Positions 55,803-63,398 of a DNA stretch of 64,000 nucleotides are shown here, piece after piece (the stretch's first letter is position 1; each line of letters starts with the position of its first letter). The stretch spans positions 3,077,001 through 3,141,000 of the forward strand of contig NZ_CP150277.1 in the NCBI RefSeq assembly GCF_037977385.1. The letters are read 5' to 3'. Position numbers and translations under genes: made by a program. This stretch comes from Terribacillus sp. FSL K6-0262 (GTDB taxonomy: Bacteria; Bacillota; Bacilli; Bacillales; Amphibacillaceae). The notes beneath the pieces were generated by a model. The model was not told the origin of the DNA, did no database searches, and saw only the letters and a program-made list of their open reading frames with translations.

Positions 55803-57255
55803 TACTGATTTCCCATTGCTGTTCGAGCTATCGAAGACAGGAAGGACAGGATACAGCCTGCCGCCGCTTGATGTGCCGGAAACCGATATCAATGAAGTCT
55901 TTGATCCGGCTTACATCCGTACCGACCCGGCTGCACTGCCCGAGCTGAGCGAGCTTCAGATCATCCGGCACTATACAGCATTGTCCCGGAGGAATTATGG
56001 TGTTGATTCCGGATTCTATCCGCTTGGTTCCTGCACGATGAAGTACAATCCGAAGATCAATGAAGATGTCATCCGGATGGAAGGCTTCAGCCACGTACAT
56101 CCATATCAGGATCCCAAAACGGCACAAGGTGCACTGGAGCTCATGTTTGACCTTCAGGAGCAGCTGAAAGAAATCACCGGCATGCATGAGGTCTCCCTGC
56201 AGCCAGCTGCAGGAGCACATGGGGAATGGACTGGGCTGATGATGATTAGGGCGCTGCATGAGAAAAACGGAGAGACGCAGAGGACCAAGGTCATCGTACC
56301 GGATTCCGCCCATGGTACGAATCCCGCTTCGGCAACAGTGGCAGGATTTGAATCCGTCACGGTCAAATCCAATGAACAGGGACTGGTCGATTTGGAAGAT
56401 TTGCGTCGTGTCGTCGGAGAAGATACAGCGGCACTGATGCTCACAAACCCGAATACACTGGGTTTATTCGAAAAGGATATCCTGGAAATGGCCAAGATCG
56501 TCCATGAAGCAGGCGGTAAACTGTATTATGATGGTGCCAACCTGAATGCCATCATGGGCTATACACGCCCGGGTGATATGGGCTTCGATGTCGTGCATTT
56601 GAATCTGCATAAAACGTTCACCGGTCCCCATGGCGGCGGCGGTCCAGGTTCCGGACCAGTCGGGGTTTCTGAAGAGCTTGCGGCCTTTTTGCCAAAGCCG
56701 GTCGTTCGCAGGCAAGGGGAAGAAATCATCCTTGACGAAAATCGCCCGGATTCCATCGGACGCGTGAAGCCTTATTACGGCAACTTCGGTATCAATGTCC
56801 GTGCGTATACGTATATCCGGACAATGGGACCGGAAGGGTTGAAGCGGGTGAGTGAATACGCTGTGCTGAATGCAAATTATATGATGCGCCGCTTGAGTGA
56901 AGCATTTGATTTGCCATATACGCAGCATTGCAAGCATGAATTCGTGCTTTCCGGACGCAGACAGAAAAAACTGGGTGTCCGCACACTCGATATTGCGAAA
57001 CGACTGCTTGATTTTGGGTACCATCCTCCGACCATCTACTTCCCGCTCAACGTCGAAGAAGCACTGATGATCGAGCCGACCGAGACGGAAGCAAAGGAAA
57101 CATTGGATGGTTTCATTGATACGATGCTGGAAATTGCTGCAGATGCAGAGCATGATCCTGAAATCGTCCAGGAGGCGCCGCATACGACAGTCGTGAGCAG
57201 AATGGATGAAACGACTGCTGCGAGAAAGCCTATCCTGCGCTATATCCCAGAATGA
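55792..57255 (+). CDS. gcvPB: Glycine dehydrogenase (decarboxylating) subunit 2
   Basis: The 487-residue C-terminal half of the P protein carries the PLP lysine (about Lys274) in [16 protein letters not shown] and the SCTMKYNPK motif. With GcvPA it forms the complete enzyme. The ATG at 55792 follows AGAGAGGTGGCGGC. H protein and lipoyl-transfer genes are not in this window. A terminator directly follows, which the IS element has duplicated. Confidence 0.97.
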   Translation: MQNNTDFPLLFELSKTGRTGYSLPPLDVPETDINEVFDPAYIRTDPAALPELSELQIIRHYTALSRRNYGVDSGFYPLGSCTMKYNPKINEDVIRMEGFSHVHPYQDPKTAQGALELMFDLQEQLKEITGMHEVSLQPAAGAHGEWTGLMMIRALHEKNGETQRTKVIVPDSAHGTNPASATVAGFESVTVKSNEQGLVDLEDLRRVVGEDTAALMLTNPNTLGLFEKDILEMAKIVHEAGGKLYYDGANLNAIMGYTRPGDMGFDVVHLNLHKTFTGPHGGGGPGSGPVGVSEELAAFLPKPVVRRQGEEIILDENRPDSIGRVKPYYGNFGINVRAYTYIRTMGPEGLKRVSEYAVLNANYMMRRLSEAFDLPYTQHCKHEFVLSGRRQKKLGVRTLDIAKRLLDFGYHPPTIYFPLNVEEALMIEPTETEAKETLDGFIDTMLEIAADAEHDPEIVQEAPHTTVVSRMDETTAARKPILRYIPE

Positions 57256-57259
57256 AAAA

Positions 57260-57288
57260 AGAGCTTTGCACACAATGTGCAAAGCTCT
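57260..57288. repeat. Left 29-bp target-site duplication, a terminator palindrome
   Basis: A perfect 13-bp stem (AGAGCTTTGCACA / TGTGCAAAGCTCT) around a CAA loop lies right after gcvPB, preceded by an A-run. The same 29 bases occur at 58842-58870. It was originally one bidirectional terminator between gcvPB and yqhL. Confidence 0.92.
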
Positions 57289-57328
57289 CAGGCTGTCGAG
57301 AAAGTCTCGACAGCCTTTTTATTTTGAG

Positions 57329-57357
57329 TTCACTTCTTTTTCTTACTTTTTTATAAT
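57329..57357 (+). promoter_or_regulatory. Candidate transposase promoter
   Basis: TTCACT (57329-57334), a 17-base spacer and TATAAT (57352-57357), 30 bases before the transposase start. Confidence 0.5.
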
Positions 57358-57386
57358 AGAAGAAACGACTAAAAGGCGGTGCCAAG

Positions 57387-57959
57387 ATGTTAAATTCCAG
57401 AGAGAATGACCAAACAGCTCTTGAAATCGTAACTATAGAAGAACTTGTCCCTGAAAACCACCTATTGCGTAAGATAGAAACCCACATAGATTTCTCCTTC
57501 ATCCGTGAAAAAGTTCGTCCTTATTATTCGGCGGACAATGGCCGTCCTTCCCTAGATCCTCTTGTCCTCTTTAAAATGATCTTTATCGGCTACCTTTTCG
57601 GTATCCGTTCCGAAAGGCAATTAGAGAAAGAAATCCAGACAAACATTGCTTACCGTTGGTTTTTAGGACTTAAACTCACGGACCCAGTCCCTCACCACTC
57701 TACAATAAGCTGGAATCGTTGTAATCGATTCAAGGGCACAGATATCTTCCAACAAATCTTTGATGAAATTGTAGAACAGGCAATGAAGCATCGTATGGTT
57801 GGAGGACGCGTCTTATTCACTGATTCCACCCACTTAAAAGCCAATGCGAATAAAAGAAAGTTCATCAAGAAGGAAGTACAGGAAGCTACTCGTTCATATC
57901 AGGAAGAATTGGATAAAGCAATCCAAGAAGAACGTACAAAACAAGGAAAAAAGCTTTAA
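57387..57959 (+). CDS. IS1182-family transposase, N-terminal part (frame 0)
   Basis: This 190-residue part begins MLNSRENDQTALEIVTIEELVPENHLLRKIE, the N-terminal domain of IS1182 transposases, and contains the first acidic catalytic residue (Asp146 in LFTDSTH). It stops just after a run of A's that includes A AAA AAG (57947-57953) in the reading frame. The second and third catalytic residues are in the other frame. A -1 shift at the heptamer would give one protein of 450 residues. Confidence 0.9.
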   Translation: MLNSRENDQTALEIVTIEELVPENHLLRKIETHIDFSFIREKVRPYYSADNGRPSLDPLVLFKMIFIGYLFGIRSERQLEKEIQTNIAYRWFLGLKLTDPVPHHSTISWNRCNRFKGTDIFQQIFDEIVEQAMKHRMVGGRVLFTDSTHLKANANKRKFIKKEVQEATRSYQEELDKAIQEERTKQGKKL

Positions 57960-57973
57960 AGTCACGAGAGGAG

Positions 57974-58738
57974 GTGACAGAAACGAAAGTAGTGAAAGAA
58001 AGCACGACTGATCCAGAGAGTGGCTATATGTATCGAGAAGGAAAGCCTGAAGGCTTTTTCTACTTAGATCATAGAACTACGGATATGAAATATAATATTA
58101 TTACCGATGTCCATGTCACGGCCGGAAATGTGCACGATTCACGGCCTTATTTGGAGCGCCTTGAACGACAGAAGGAACGCTTTAATTTTGATGTGGAAGC
58201 TGTCGCTCTGGACTCCGGTTATCTCACTACGCCAATCTGTCACGCCTTGAATGAACAGAATATTTTCGCTGTCATCGGTCACCGACGTTTTCATCCTACT
58301 AAAGGATTAATGCCTAAATGGAAGTTCAAGTATGTCCCAGAGAAAGATCATTATGTTTGTCCAAACGGACAAACATTACCTCTGCGAACAACAAATCGAG
58401 AAGGGTATAAAGAATACGCATCTGACCCTAAACAATGTACTGCTTGCCCACTGTTGGCCACATGTACGAAATCAAGAAATCATCGAAAAGTTATCACAAG
58501 GCATGTTTGGGAAGGTAGTAAAGATTGGGTGCGGGAAAATCGCCTGAGCCACTCAGGAAAGTTATTATATAAATTGCGAAAAGAAACGATAGAGCGAAGC
58601 TTTGCGGATGCGAAACAACTCCACGGGCTTCGCTATTGTAGGTTACGAGGAAGAGAAAAAGTGCAGGAACAGGCGCTGATGACAGCGACCTGTCAGAACA
58701 TAAAAAAGATAGCCAACCACCTAGCAAAGCTAGGATAG
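57974..58738 (+). CDS. IS1182-family transposase, C-terminal part (-1 frame)
   Basis: This 254-residue part continues the transposase: STTDPESGYMYREGKPEGFFYLDHRTTD, the second catalytic Asp in VALDSGYL, a Cys-rich segment (CTACPLLATC) and the third acidic residue in RKETIERSFADAKQLHGLRYCR. The frame is open from 57953, so it can be reached by a -1 slip. It could also start alone at GTG 57974 behind GAGAGGAG, but such a product would lack the first Asp. A stem (AAAGATAGCC... / GGCTATCTTTT) overlaps its end. Confidence 0.9.
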   Translation: MTETKVVKESTTDPESGYMYREGKPEGFFYLDHRTTDMKYNIITDVHVTAGNVHDSRPYLERLERQKERFNFDVEAVALDSGYLTTPICHALNEQNIFAVIGHRRFHPTKGLMPKWKFKYVPEKDHYVCPNGQTLPLRTTNREGYKEYASDPKQCTACPLLATCTKSRNHRKVITRHVWEGSKDWVRENRLSHSGKLLYKLRKETIERSFADAKQLHGLRYCRLRGREKVQEQALMTATCQNIKKIANHLAKLG

Positions 58739-58841
58739 GTAGGTGGCTGGCTATCTTTTTTATAAAACAGCCCTTTAAAGAAAGCAGAAGAGTATCGAAT
58801 AAAAAAAGATTGTAGAGAAACTGGGATTTCTCTACAATCTG

Positions 58842-58870
58842 AGAGCTTTGCACACAATGTGCAAAGCTCT
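58842..58870. repeat. Right 29-bp target-site duplication, a terminator palindrome
   Basis: Identical to 57260-57288. Read leftward it is the terminator of the minus-strand rhodanese gene, which ends at 58873. Confidence 0.92.
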
Positions 58871-58872
58871 TT

Positions 58873-59259
58873 TCAATCGCCTTTACGTTTGATTTTACCG
58901 CTCCAGGCTTTGAAACCGCCTTTAAGCTGATTAAGATCCTGACATCCTTTTTTATGCAGCATTGCTGCAGCTCGGACAGTGCGTGTACCGTTTTGATCAT
59001 ATAAGTAAACTGGCTTGTCCTTACGGATCTCAGCCATACGGTAGCGAAGCTGTGTCAGCGGGATATTACGGGCACCCAGGATATGTCCGCCATCGAACTC
59101 TTTTGGTTCACGGACATCAATCAGCTGTGCTTTACGGTAGCCAGCTTTGAATTCTTCCTCTGTAAGAGTCTTTAAATGTCTCTTCTGAATGAAATAACGG
59201 ATTACACTATAAAGAATGAATACAACGAGTGCAATGCCGATAACCAGTACTGCTTCCAT
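58873..59259 (-). CDS. Rhodanese-like domain membrane protein, active-site Cys replaced (YqhL-like)
   Basis: The 128-residue protein has one N-terminal transmembrane helix (about 3-22) and a rhodanese-like domain (AQLIDVREPKEFDGGHILGARNIPL). At the active-site loop the usual C-x-x-x-x-R is D88-QNGT-R: Asp replaces the catalytic Cys. Sulphur transfer is therefore not expected; it may bind partners instead. It matches yqhL of B. subtilis by position. It is convergent with gcvPB and the IS. Confidence 0.82.
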   Translation of the reverse strand: MEAVLVIGIALVVFILYSVIRYFIQKRHLKTLTEEEFKAGYRKAQLIDVREPKEFDGGHILGARNIPLTQLRYRMAEIRKDKPVYLYDQNGTRTVRAAAMLHKKGCQDLNQLKGGFKAWSGKIKRKGD

Positions 59260-59452
59260 GTCATTTCCCCCATCTGCTGATACTCCAGCTTATATTATAG
59301 CAATCATGTACTTATTTTCAAAGAATTTTTACAGCCGTTTAAGTAAGTGTAACACTTTTGTCCTGATTCAACTTTGTTGGCTTGTTTGTCTGATGGAAAA
59401 GGTGTATCATGTAAAGATGTAAAAGCCGCAGTGGTTTGAATGGAGGAGTTTT

Positions 59453-59872
59453 ATGCCTACACCCAGCATGGAGGACTATATTGAACAAATTTACATATTG
59501 ATGGAGCAAAAAGGATACGCTCGTGTCTCGGATATAGCCGAGAATCTGCAGGTCCATCCTTCTTCTGTCACGAAAATGGTGCAGAAGCTGGATAAAGATG
59601 AATATCTGAAATATGAAAAATATCGGGGATTGATACTTACAGATAAAGGGGAGAGGGTCGGCAAGCGCCTGGTTTACCGGCATGAACTCTTGGAGGATTT
59701 TCTTCGGATCATTGGTGTCGAGGAAGAAAATATCTACCATGATGTAGAAGGGATCGAGCATCACTTGAGTTGGAATTCCATCGAACGGATCGGCAATCTT
59801 GTTCAATTCTTCCAGGAAGATAAAGGACGTCAAGAAGCATTAATCAAAGTTCAGCAAGACCAAAAGTCTTAA
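59453..59872 (+). CDS. mntR: Manganese-responsive transcriptional regulator MntR
   Basis: The 139-residue DtxR-family regulator has an N-terminal winged helix and a dimerisation domain. All MntR metal ligands are in place: Asp8, Glu11, His77, Glu99, Glu102 and His103. It represses manganese importers when Mn is sufficient. The ATG follows TGGAGGAGTTTT. No mntH or mntABC gene is in this window. Confidence 0.96.
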   Translation: MPTPSMEDYIEQIYILMEQKGYARVSDIAENLQVHPSSVTKMVQKLDKDEYLKYEKYRGLILTDKGERVGKRLVYRHELLEDFLRIIGVEEENIYHDVEGIEHHLSWNSIERIGNLVQFFQEDKGRQEALIKVQQDQKS

Positions 59873-59875
59873 CAG

Positions 59876-59900
59876 CCATCCAATTCGGATGGTTTTTTTT
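59876..59900 (+). terminator. Terminator after mntR
   Basis: CCATCC-AATTC-GGATGG followed by a run of eight T's. Confidence 0.85.
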
Positions 59901-59959
59901 GTTCTAAATGACCGGCTCCTTGATTAGGTATAGTAAAAAGTCATCATGGAGCGTGCTCA

Positions 59960-60847
59960 ATGAAAATAGACGGCGTTTTTTCGGGTGGCGGTGTGAAGGC
60001 GTTCGCATTCATTGGTGCCATTCAGGCGGTGGAGAAGGAGAAATACGAGTTCGAGAATGTTGCAGGCACTTCTGCCGGTGCGATTGTTGCTGGTTTGCTG
60101 GCAGCTGGTTATGACGGGGAAGAATTGGAGGCCTTGCTGCAGGAAACGGATATCAGCAAATTCACAGATCCCATCAAGCTGACGAAGTTCATCCCGTTCG
60201 CCAACTGGCTGACACTGTATTTCAAGATGGGGTTGTACAAGGGCAATGCCTTGGAAAGATGGCTATACGAAGCCCTGGCCAAAAAGCAGGTATACACATT
60301 CCAGGATTTGAAGCAAAAGACACTGAAAGTGATTGCAGCCGATGTCACGCTCGGGCGATTGATCGTGTTCCCGGATGATCTGGCGGGGACATATGGAATC
60401 GACGGGGGCAGTTTTCCGGTGGCGCGGGCAATTCGGATGAGTGCTGGTATTCCGTACATTTTCATGCCGGCAAGACTGATATATAGGAATCGGAAAAAAA
60501 GCCTGCTGCTGGATGGCGGGCTGCTGAGCAATTTTCCGCTTTGGACCTTGGAGGGCGATGACCGGCTCTTGAGACGGCCGATCCTGGGGATGAAGCTGAG
60601 TGAATCTGTACAGAAAATCCCAGTGCAGAAGGTCCACCAATCCTTTGATTTATTTTACGCGCTTTTCAAGACGATGAAGGTTGCGCATGATATGCGGCAT
60701 ATCAATCAGGACACCGCAAAAGATATCATTTTCATTCCGGTGGAGGGCATCGGAATGGCCGATTTCCATATCTCTGCCGCTGAAAAGGAAAAGCTGATAG
60801 CAGTCGGCAGGGACAAGGCGGAGCAGTTTCTGAAACGCTGGCCATAA
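59960..60847 (+). CDS. Patatin-like phospholipase family protein (YqhO-like)
   Basis: The 295-residue protein has the oxyanion GGGVKAFAFIG, the nucleophile Ser38 in GTSAG and the catalytic Asp185 in LLLDGGLLSN, the patatin Ser-Asp dyad. It is likely a lipid acyl hydrolase in the cytoplasm or at the inner membrane. Position between mntR and yqhP matches yqhO of B. subtilis. The ATG at 59960 follows GGAGCGTGCTCA. Confidence 0.9.
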   Translation: MKIDGVFSGGGVKAFAFIGAIQAVEKEKYEFENVAGTSAGAIVAGLLAAGYDGEELEALLQETDISKFTDPIKLTKFIPFANWLTLYFKMGLYKGNALERWLYEALAKKQVYTFQDLKQKTLKVIAADVTLGRLIVFPDDLAGTYGIDGGSFPVARAIRMSAGIPYIFMPARLIYRNRKKSLLLDGGLLSNFPLWTLEGDDRLLRRPILGMKLSESVQKIPVQKVHQSFDLFYALFKTMKVAHDMRHINQDTAKDIIFIPVEGIGMADFHISAAEKEKLIAVGRDKAEQFLKRWP

Positions 60848-60877
60848 AAAAAGTCGGGCATCAGATGCTCGACTTTT
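60847..60877. terminator. Bidirectional terminator between yqhO and yqhP
   Basis: AAAAAGTCGGGCATC-AGATGCTCGACTTTTT lies between convergent genes with A- and T-runs on the two sides. Confidence 0.85.
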
Positions 60878-61277
60878 TCCGTTTCTGTTTGTTGCCTTCA
60901 ATGACACGGAGCTGCGGACCGCGGGACCGATCTTTGATGGATCGTTTTCTTTTTGAGGCAGATGCTTTTTTAATGCTGGCAGCAGATTTTGCTGGCTTAT
61001 TGACAGGACGGGCTTTCGGCTGCTTGTATTTTTGTTTTGACTGCTTCACTGCCTTTTTATATTTCTGCATATCGCTGCTGCTGCCGCCAGCTGGGCCGCG
61101 GCCGCGCATGCGTGTAAGAATGAAATAAAGCACTGCACCGAAAAGGACGGCACCTCCAATCCAAACGAGCACATTCTGGAAGAATGCTCCTGGATTCGTC
61201 ACGAGCTGCATGACGACGCCGATGGCAGCAAGCCCAATCAAAACAAAAACGATGATGGAAGACCCAGATCTACGCAA
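60861..61277 (-). CDS. SA1362/YqhP family membrane protein
   Basis: About 138 residues: two transmembrane helices (SSIIVFVLIGLAAIGVVMQL and VLVWIGGAVLFGAVLYFIL), then a long basic tail rich in Lys, Ser and Ala. The pattern matches the SA1362/YqhP family. The tail may bind RNA, DNA or cell-wall polymers; function is unknown. I chose TTG at 61277 behind GGAGGAAAATGGG on the minus strand; a longer frame starting at 61313 is possible. Confidence 0.75.
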   Translation of the reverse strand: MRRSGSSIIVFVLIGLAAIGVVMQLVTNPGAFFQNVLVWIGGAVLFGAVLYFILTRMRGRGPAGGSSSDMQKYKKAVKQSKQKYKQPKARPVNKPAKSAASIKKASASKRKRSIKDRSRGPQLRVIEGNKQKRKKSSI

Positions 61278-61320
61278 CCCATTTTCCTCCTTTCCATGCC
61301 TTGGTGGAGACATGGTTTCG

Positions 61321-62265
61321 TTATCTTACTATCTTTATACCACTATTCACCGGTACAGAATCATTTTCCAGCACTTTTTTGAAAGAAGCGAGCGCAACCT
61401 CCACTTGGTCATCCTTTGGCTCTTTTGTCGTAAGCAGCTGGAGCCATAAACCGGGATATCCAAGGAAGCGAAGGACAGGGACATTCCTGACCTTATTCGT
61501 GAGCTGCAGCACTTCGAAGGATAGTCCGATGACAACCGGCAGGAGCAGGATCCTGTTTACCATGCGCCACCATAGCGGATCCGTTGCAACGAACATATAT
61601 ACAATCACACCAACTATGACGGTGAACAGCATGAAACTGGATCCGCACCGATAATGCAGGCGGGATTGCTTCTGTACATTTTCGACAGTGAGCGGCAGTC
61701 CGTTTTCATAACAATTGATCACTTTATGTTCGGCGCCATGATATTGGAATACACGTTTAATTATTGGTGTCAATGACACAAGATAAACGTATGCAAGAAG
61801 CAGAATCAGCTTCAGGAATCCTTCCAGTGCAACTTGTTCAAAGCGGGAAGGGAGCCATTTCTCGAAGAAATCCGCGACTAATGCAGGGGTGAGTGTGAAA
61901 ATCAGTTTTCCGAAAATGAAGGATAGCACACCCACCGCACCGATCCCGATGATCATTGCCAGTCTGGATTTCTTCTCCTCAGGCACGATATCTGCATCAT
62001 CTTCGGGATTGACACCATAACGCTCCGAAGAAAAATTCAAATGCTTCGTTCCATTGGCGCTGGCCTGTACGATGGCTGCAAGTCCCCGCAATATAGGTAT
62101 TTTTTTCAATTTGGATAGTTTCGGGTTATCTTTCCGTTCGACGGTTAAGTAATCAATGCTGTCGTCATTTCTGCGAACGGCAGTAACGAAGCTGTTTTTT
62201 CCCGCAAACATGACACCTTCAACGACGGCTTGCCCGCCATAGGTATTGGTTTGTTTATCTGACAT
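61321..62265 (-). CDS. DUF1385 domain membrane protein (YqhQ-like)
   Basis: The 314-residue protein has the conserved YGGQAVVEGVMF start, followed by a soluble segment and four to five transmembrane helices. The middle contains QYHGAEHKVINCYENGLPLT, the DUF1385 signature. Function is unknown but the family is widely conserved in Firmicutes. It lies just upstream of the yqhP-like gene on the same strand and both may be cotranscribed. Confidence 0.88.
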   Translation of the reverse strand: MSDKQTNTYGGQAVVEGVMFAGKNSFVTAVRRNDDSIDYLTVERKDNPKLSKLKKIPILRGLAAIVQASANGTKHLNFSSERYGVNPEDDADIVPEEKKSRLAMIIGIGAVGVLSFIFGKLIFTLTPALVADFFEKWLPSRFEQVALEGFLKLILLLAYVYLVSLTPIIKRVFQYHGAEHKVINCYENGLPLTVENVQKQSRLHYRCGSSFMLFTVIVGVIVYMFVATDPLWWRMVNRILLLPVVIGLSFEVLQLTNKVRNVPVLRFLGYPGLWLQLLTTKEPKDDQVEVALASFKKVLENDSVPVNSGIKIVR

Positions 62266-62384
62266 AATTTCACCAGCCTCGTTTCGATTTCCTTCTATTT
62301 TACTAAAAAAATACAGAGAACACTAGATGGCAGCCATGATTAAAATTGTATATTCAAGGCATGCTACGTAATGAGGTGAGGAAT

Positions 62385-62864
62385 ATGCAGCAAAATCGGA
62401 AAACCGCATCCCGTTTCAACCGAAGTGCGGTCGTGACCGGATTCGTCGGGGGTGTGCTCTGGTCAGCGGTTGCCTGGGTAGCTTACTTTTTTCATTTTAC
62501 CGATTTATCGGTGGCGGATTTCGTCCTGCGCTCATGGGTATGGATGCCGTGGGCCGAGACATGGGTCGGAGAACTGATCAGCATAATCCTGGTCGGTTTC
62601 CTTTCGGTTCTCATTGCTTTTCTGTATTTCCTATTTTTGAAGCAGCAGAAAGGAATCATGCCTAGCTTGATCTTCGGCGTGGTACTATGGGTCCTTGTCC
62701 AGCTTGTGCTGGCGCCGATCATCCATGGAGTGGATAGTGCCCTTCAAGCCGATCGCGATACAAATATAACGACAATGTGCCTGTATTTGCTTTATGCTGT
62801 ATTCATCGGATACAGTATCAGCTTTGAATACCAGCAAAGTGAGGCATATCAGGAGAAGGGATGA
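62385..62864 (+). CDS. YqhR family membrane protein
   Basis: The 159-residue protein has about four transmembrane helices, with SRFNRSAVVTGFVGGVLWSAVAW at the N-terminus. It matches YqhR by position between yqhQ and aroQ. Function is unknown. The ATG at 62385 follows AATGAGGTGAGGAAT; upstream in-frame codons are not supported. Confidence 0.8.
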   Translation: MQQNRKTASRFNRSAVVTGFVGGVLWSAVAWVAYFFHFTDLSVADFVLRSWVWMPWAETWVGELISIILVGFLSVLIAFLYFLFLKQQKGIMPSLIFGVVLWVLVQLVLAPIIHGVDSALQADRDTNITTMCLYLLYAVFIGYSISFEYQQSEAYQEKG

Positions 62865-62939
62865 GCATTTCGAATTTTCAATCACAAAATCTTCGTCTTA
62901 TGTTACACTATGTGAAAGTTAAAATAATGTAACCAAAGG

Positions 62940-63377
62940 ATGAAGAAAGTGAATCGCTTAATGCTAATCAATGGACCCAATTTGAACTTACTCGGCACGA
63001 GGGAACCTGGTATTTATGGAAGTCATACATTGTCGGACGTGGTGGCGGAGGTCAAGAAGGTAACGGACAGTTTTGATTACGAGCTGGAAGACTTTCAGTC
63101 GAACCACGAAGGGGCGATGGTGGATAAGATACAGGAAGCGGGACGCACGTGCAGCGGAATCATCCTCAATGCAGCTGCTTATACACATACGAGCATTGCC
63201 ATCAGGGATGCGATTGCCAGTATCCCGATTCCGGTGATAGAAGTCCATATTTCCAATATCCATACCCGGGAGGAGTTCAGGCATCATTCGATGCTGGCAT
63301 CCGTGTGTAAAGCGCAGATCGTCGGCCTGGGTATCAAGGGCTATCGATATGCAGCTATGGCACTGCTGGAGAAATAA
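62940..63377 (+). CDS. aroQ: Type II 3-dehydroquinate dehydratase
   Basis: The 145-residue enzyme begins with LMLINGPNLNLLGTREPGIYG, the active-site lid with conserved Arg and Tyr. It also has FQSNHEGAMVDKI, NAAAYTHTSIAIRDA (catalytic loop) and PVIEVHISNIHTREEFRHHS. It catalyses the third step of the shikimate pathway. It is followed at 22 bases by the peptidase gene, as in B. subtilis. Confidence 0.97.
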   Translation: MKKVNRLMLINGPNLNLLGTREPGIYGSHTLSDVVAEVKKVTDSFDYELEDFQSNHEGAMVDKIQEAGRTCSGIILNAAAYTHTSIAIRDAIASIPIPVIEVHISNIHTREEFRHHSMLASVCKAQIVGLGIKGYRYAAMALLEK

Positions 63378-63398
63378 GAAGGGGAGAGGAAGAAACAA

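Larger units (their letters stand above)
57289..58841 (+). mobile_element. IS1182-family insertion sequence, 1553 bp
   Basis: The element lies between two identical 29-bp copies of a terminator palindrome. Its ends are imperfect inverted repeats (left CAGGCTGTCGAGAAA; right, read inward, CAGATTGTAGAGAAA). Each end also folds into its own hairpin: left AGGCTGTCGAGA/TCTCGACAGCCT, right AGATTGTAGAGAAA/TTTCTCTACAATCT. It encodes one transposase divided into two frames. The two copies of the duplicated terminator keep transcription from gcv and from yqhL closed. Confidence 0.88.

Noticed and set aside
57974..58738. Second transposase half as an independent gene
   Set aside because: It lacks the first catalytic Asp and is collinear with the C-terminal part of one IS1182 transposase; listed as part of a split protein instead.
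62346..62384. Longer start of the YqhR-like protein
   Set aside because: The ATG at 62385 has a GAGGTGAGG site, and the upstream codons have none.
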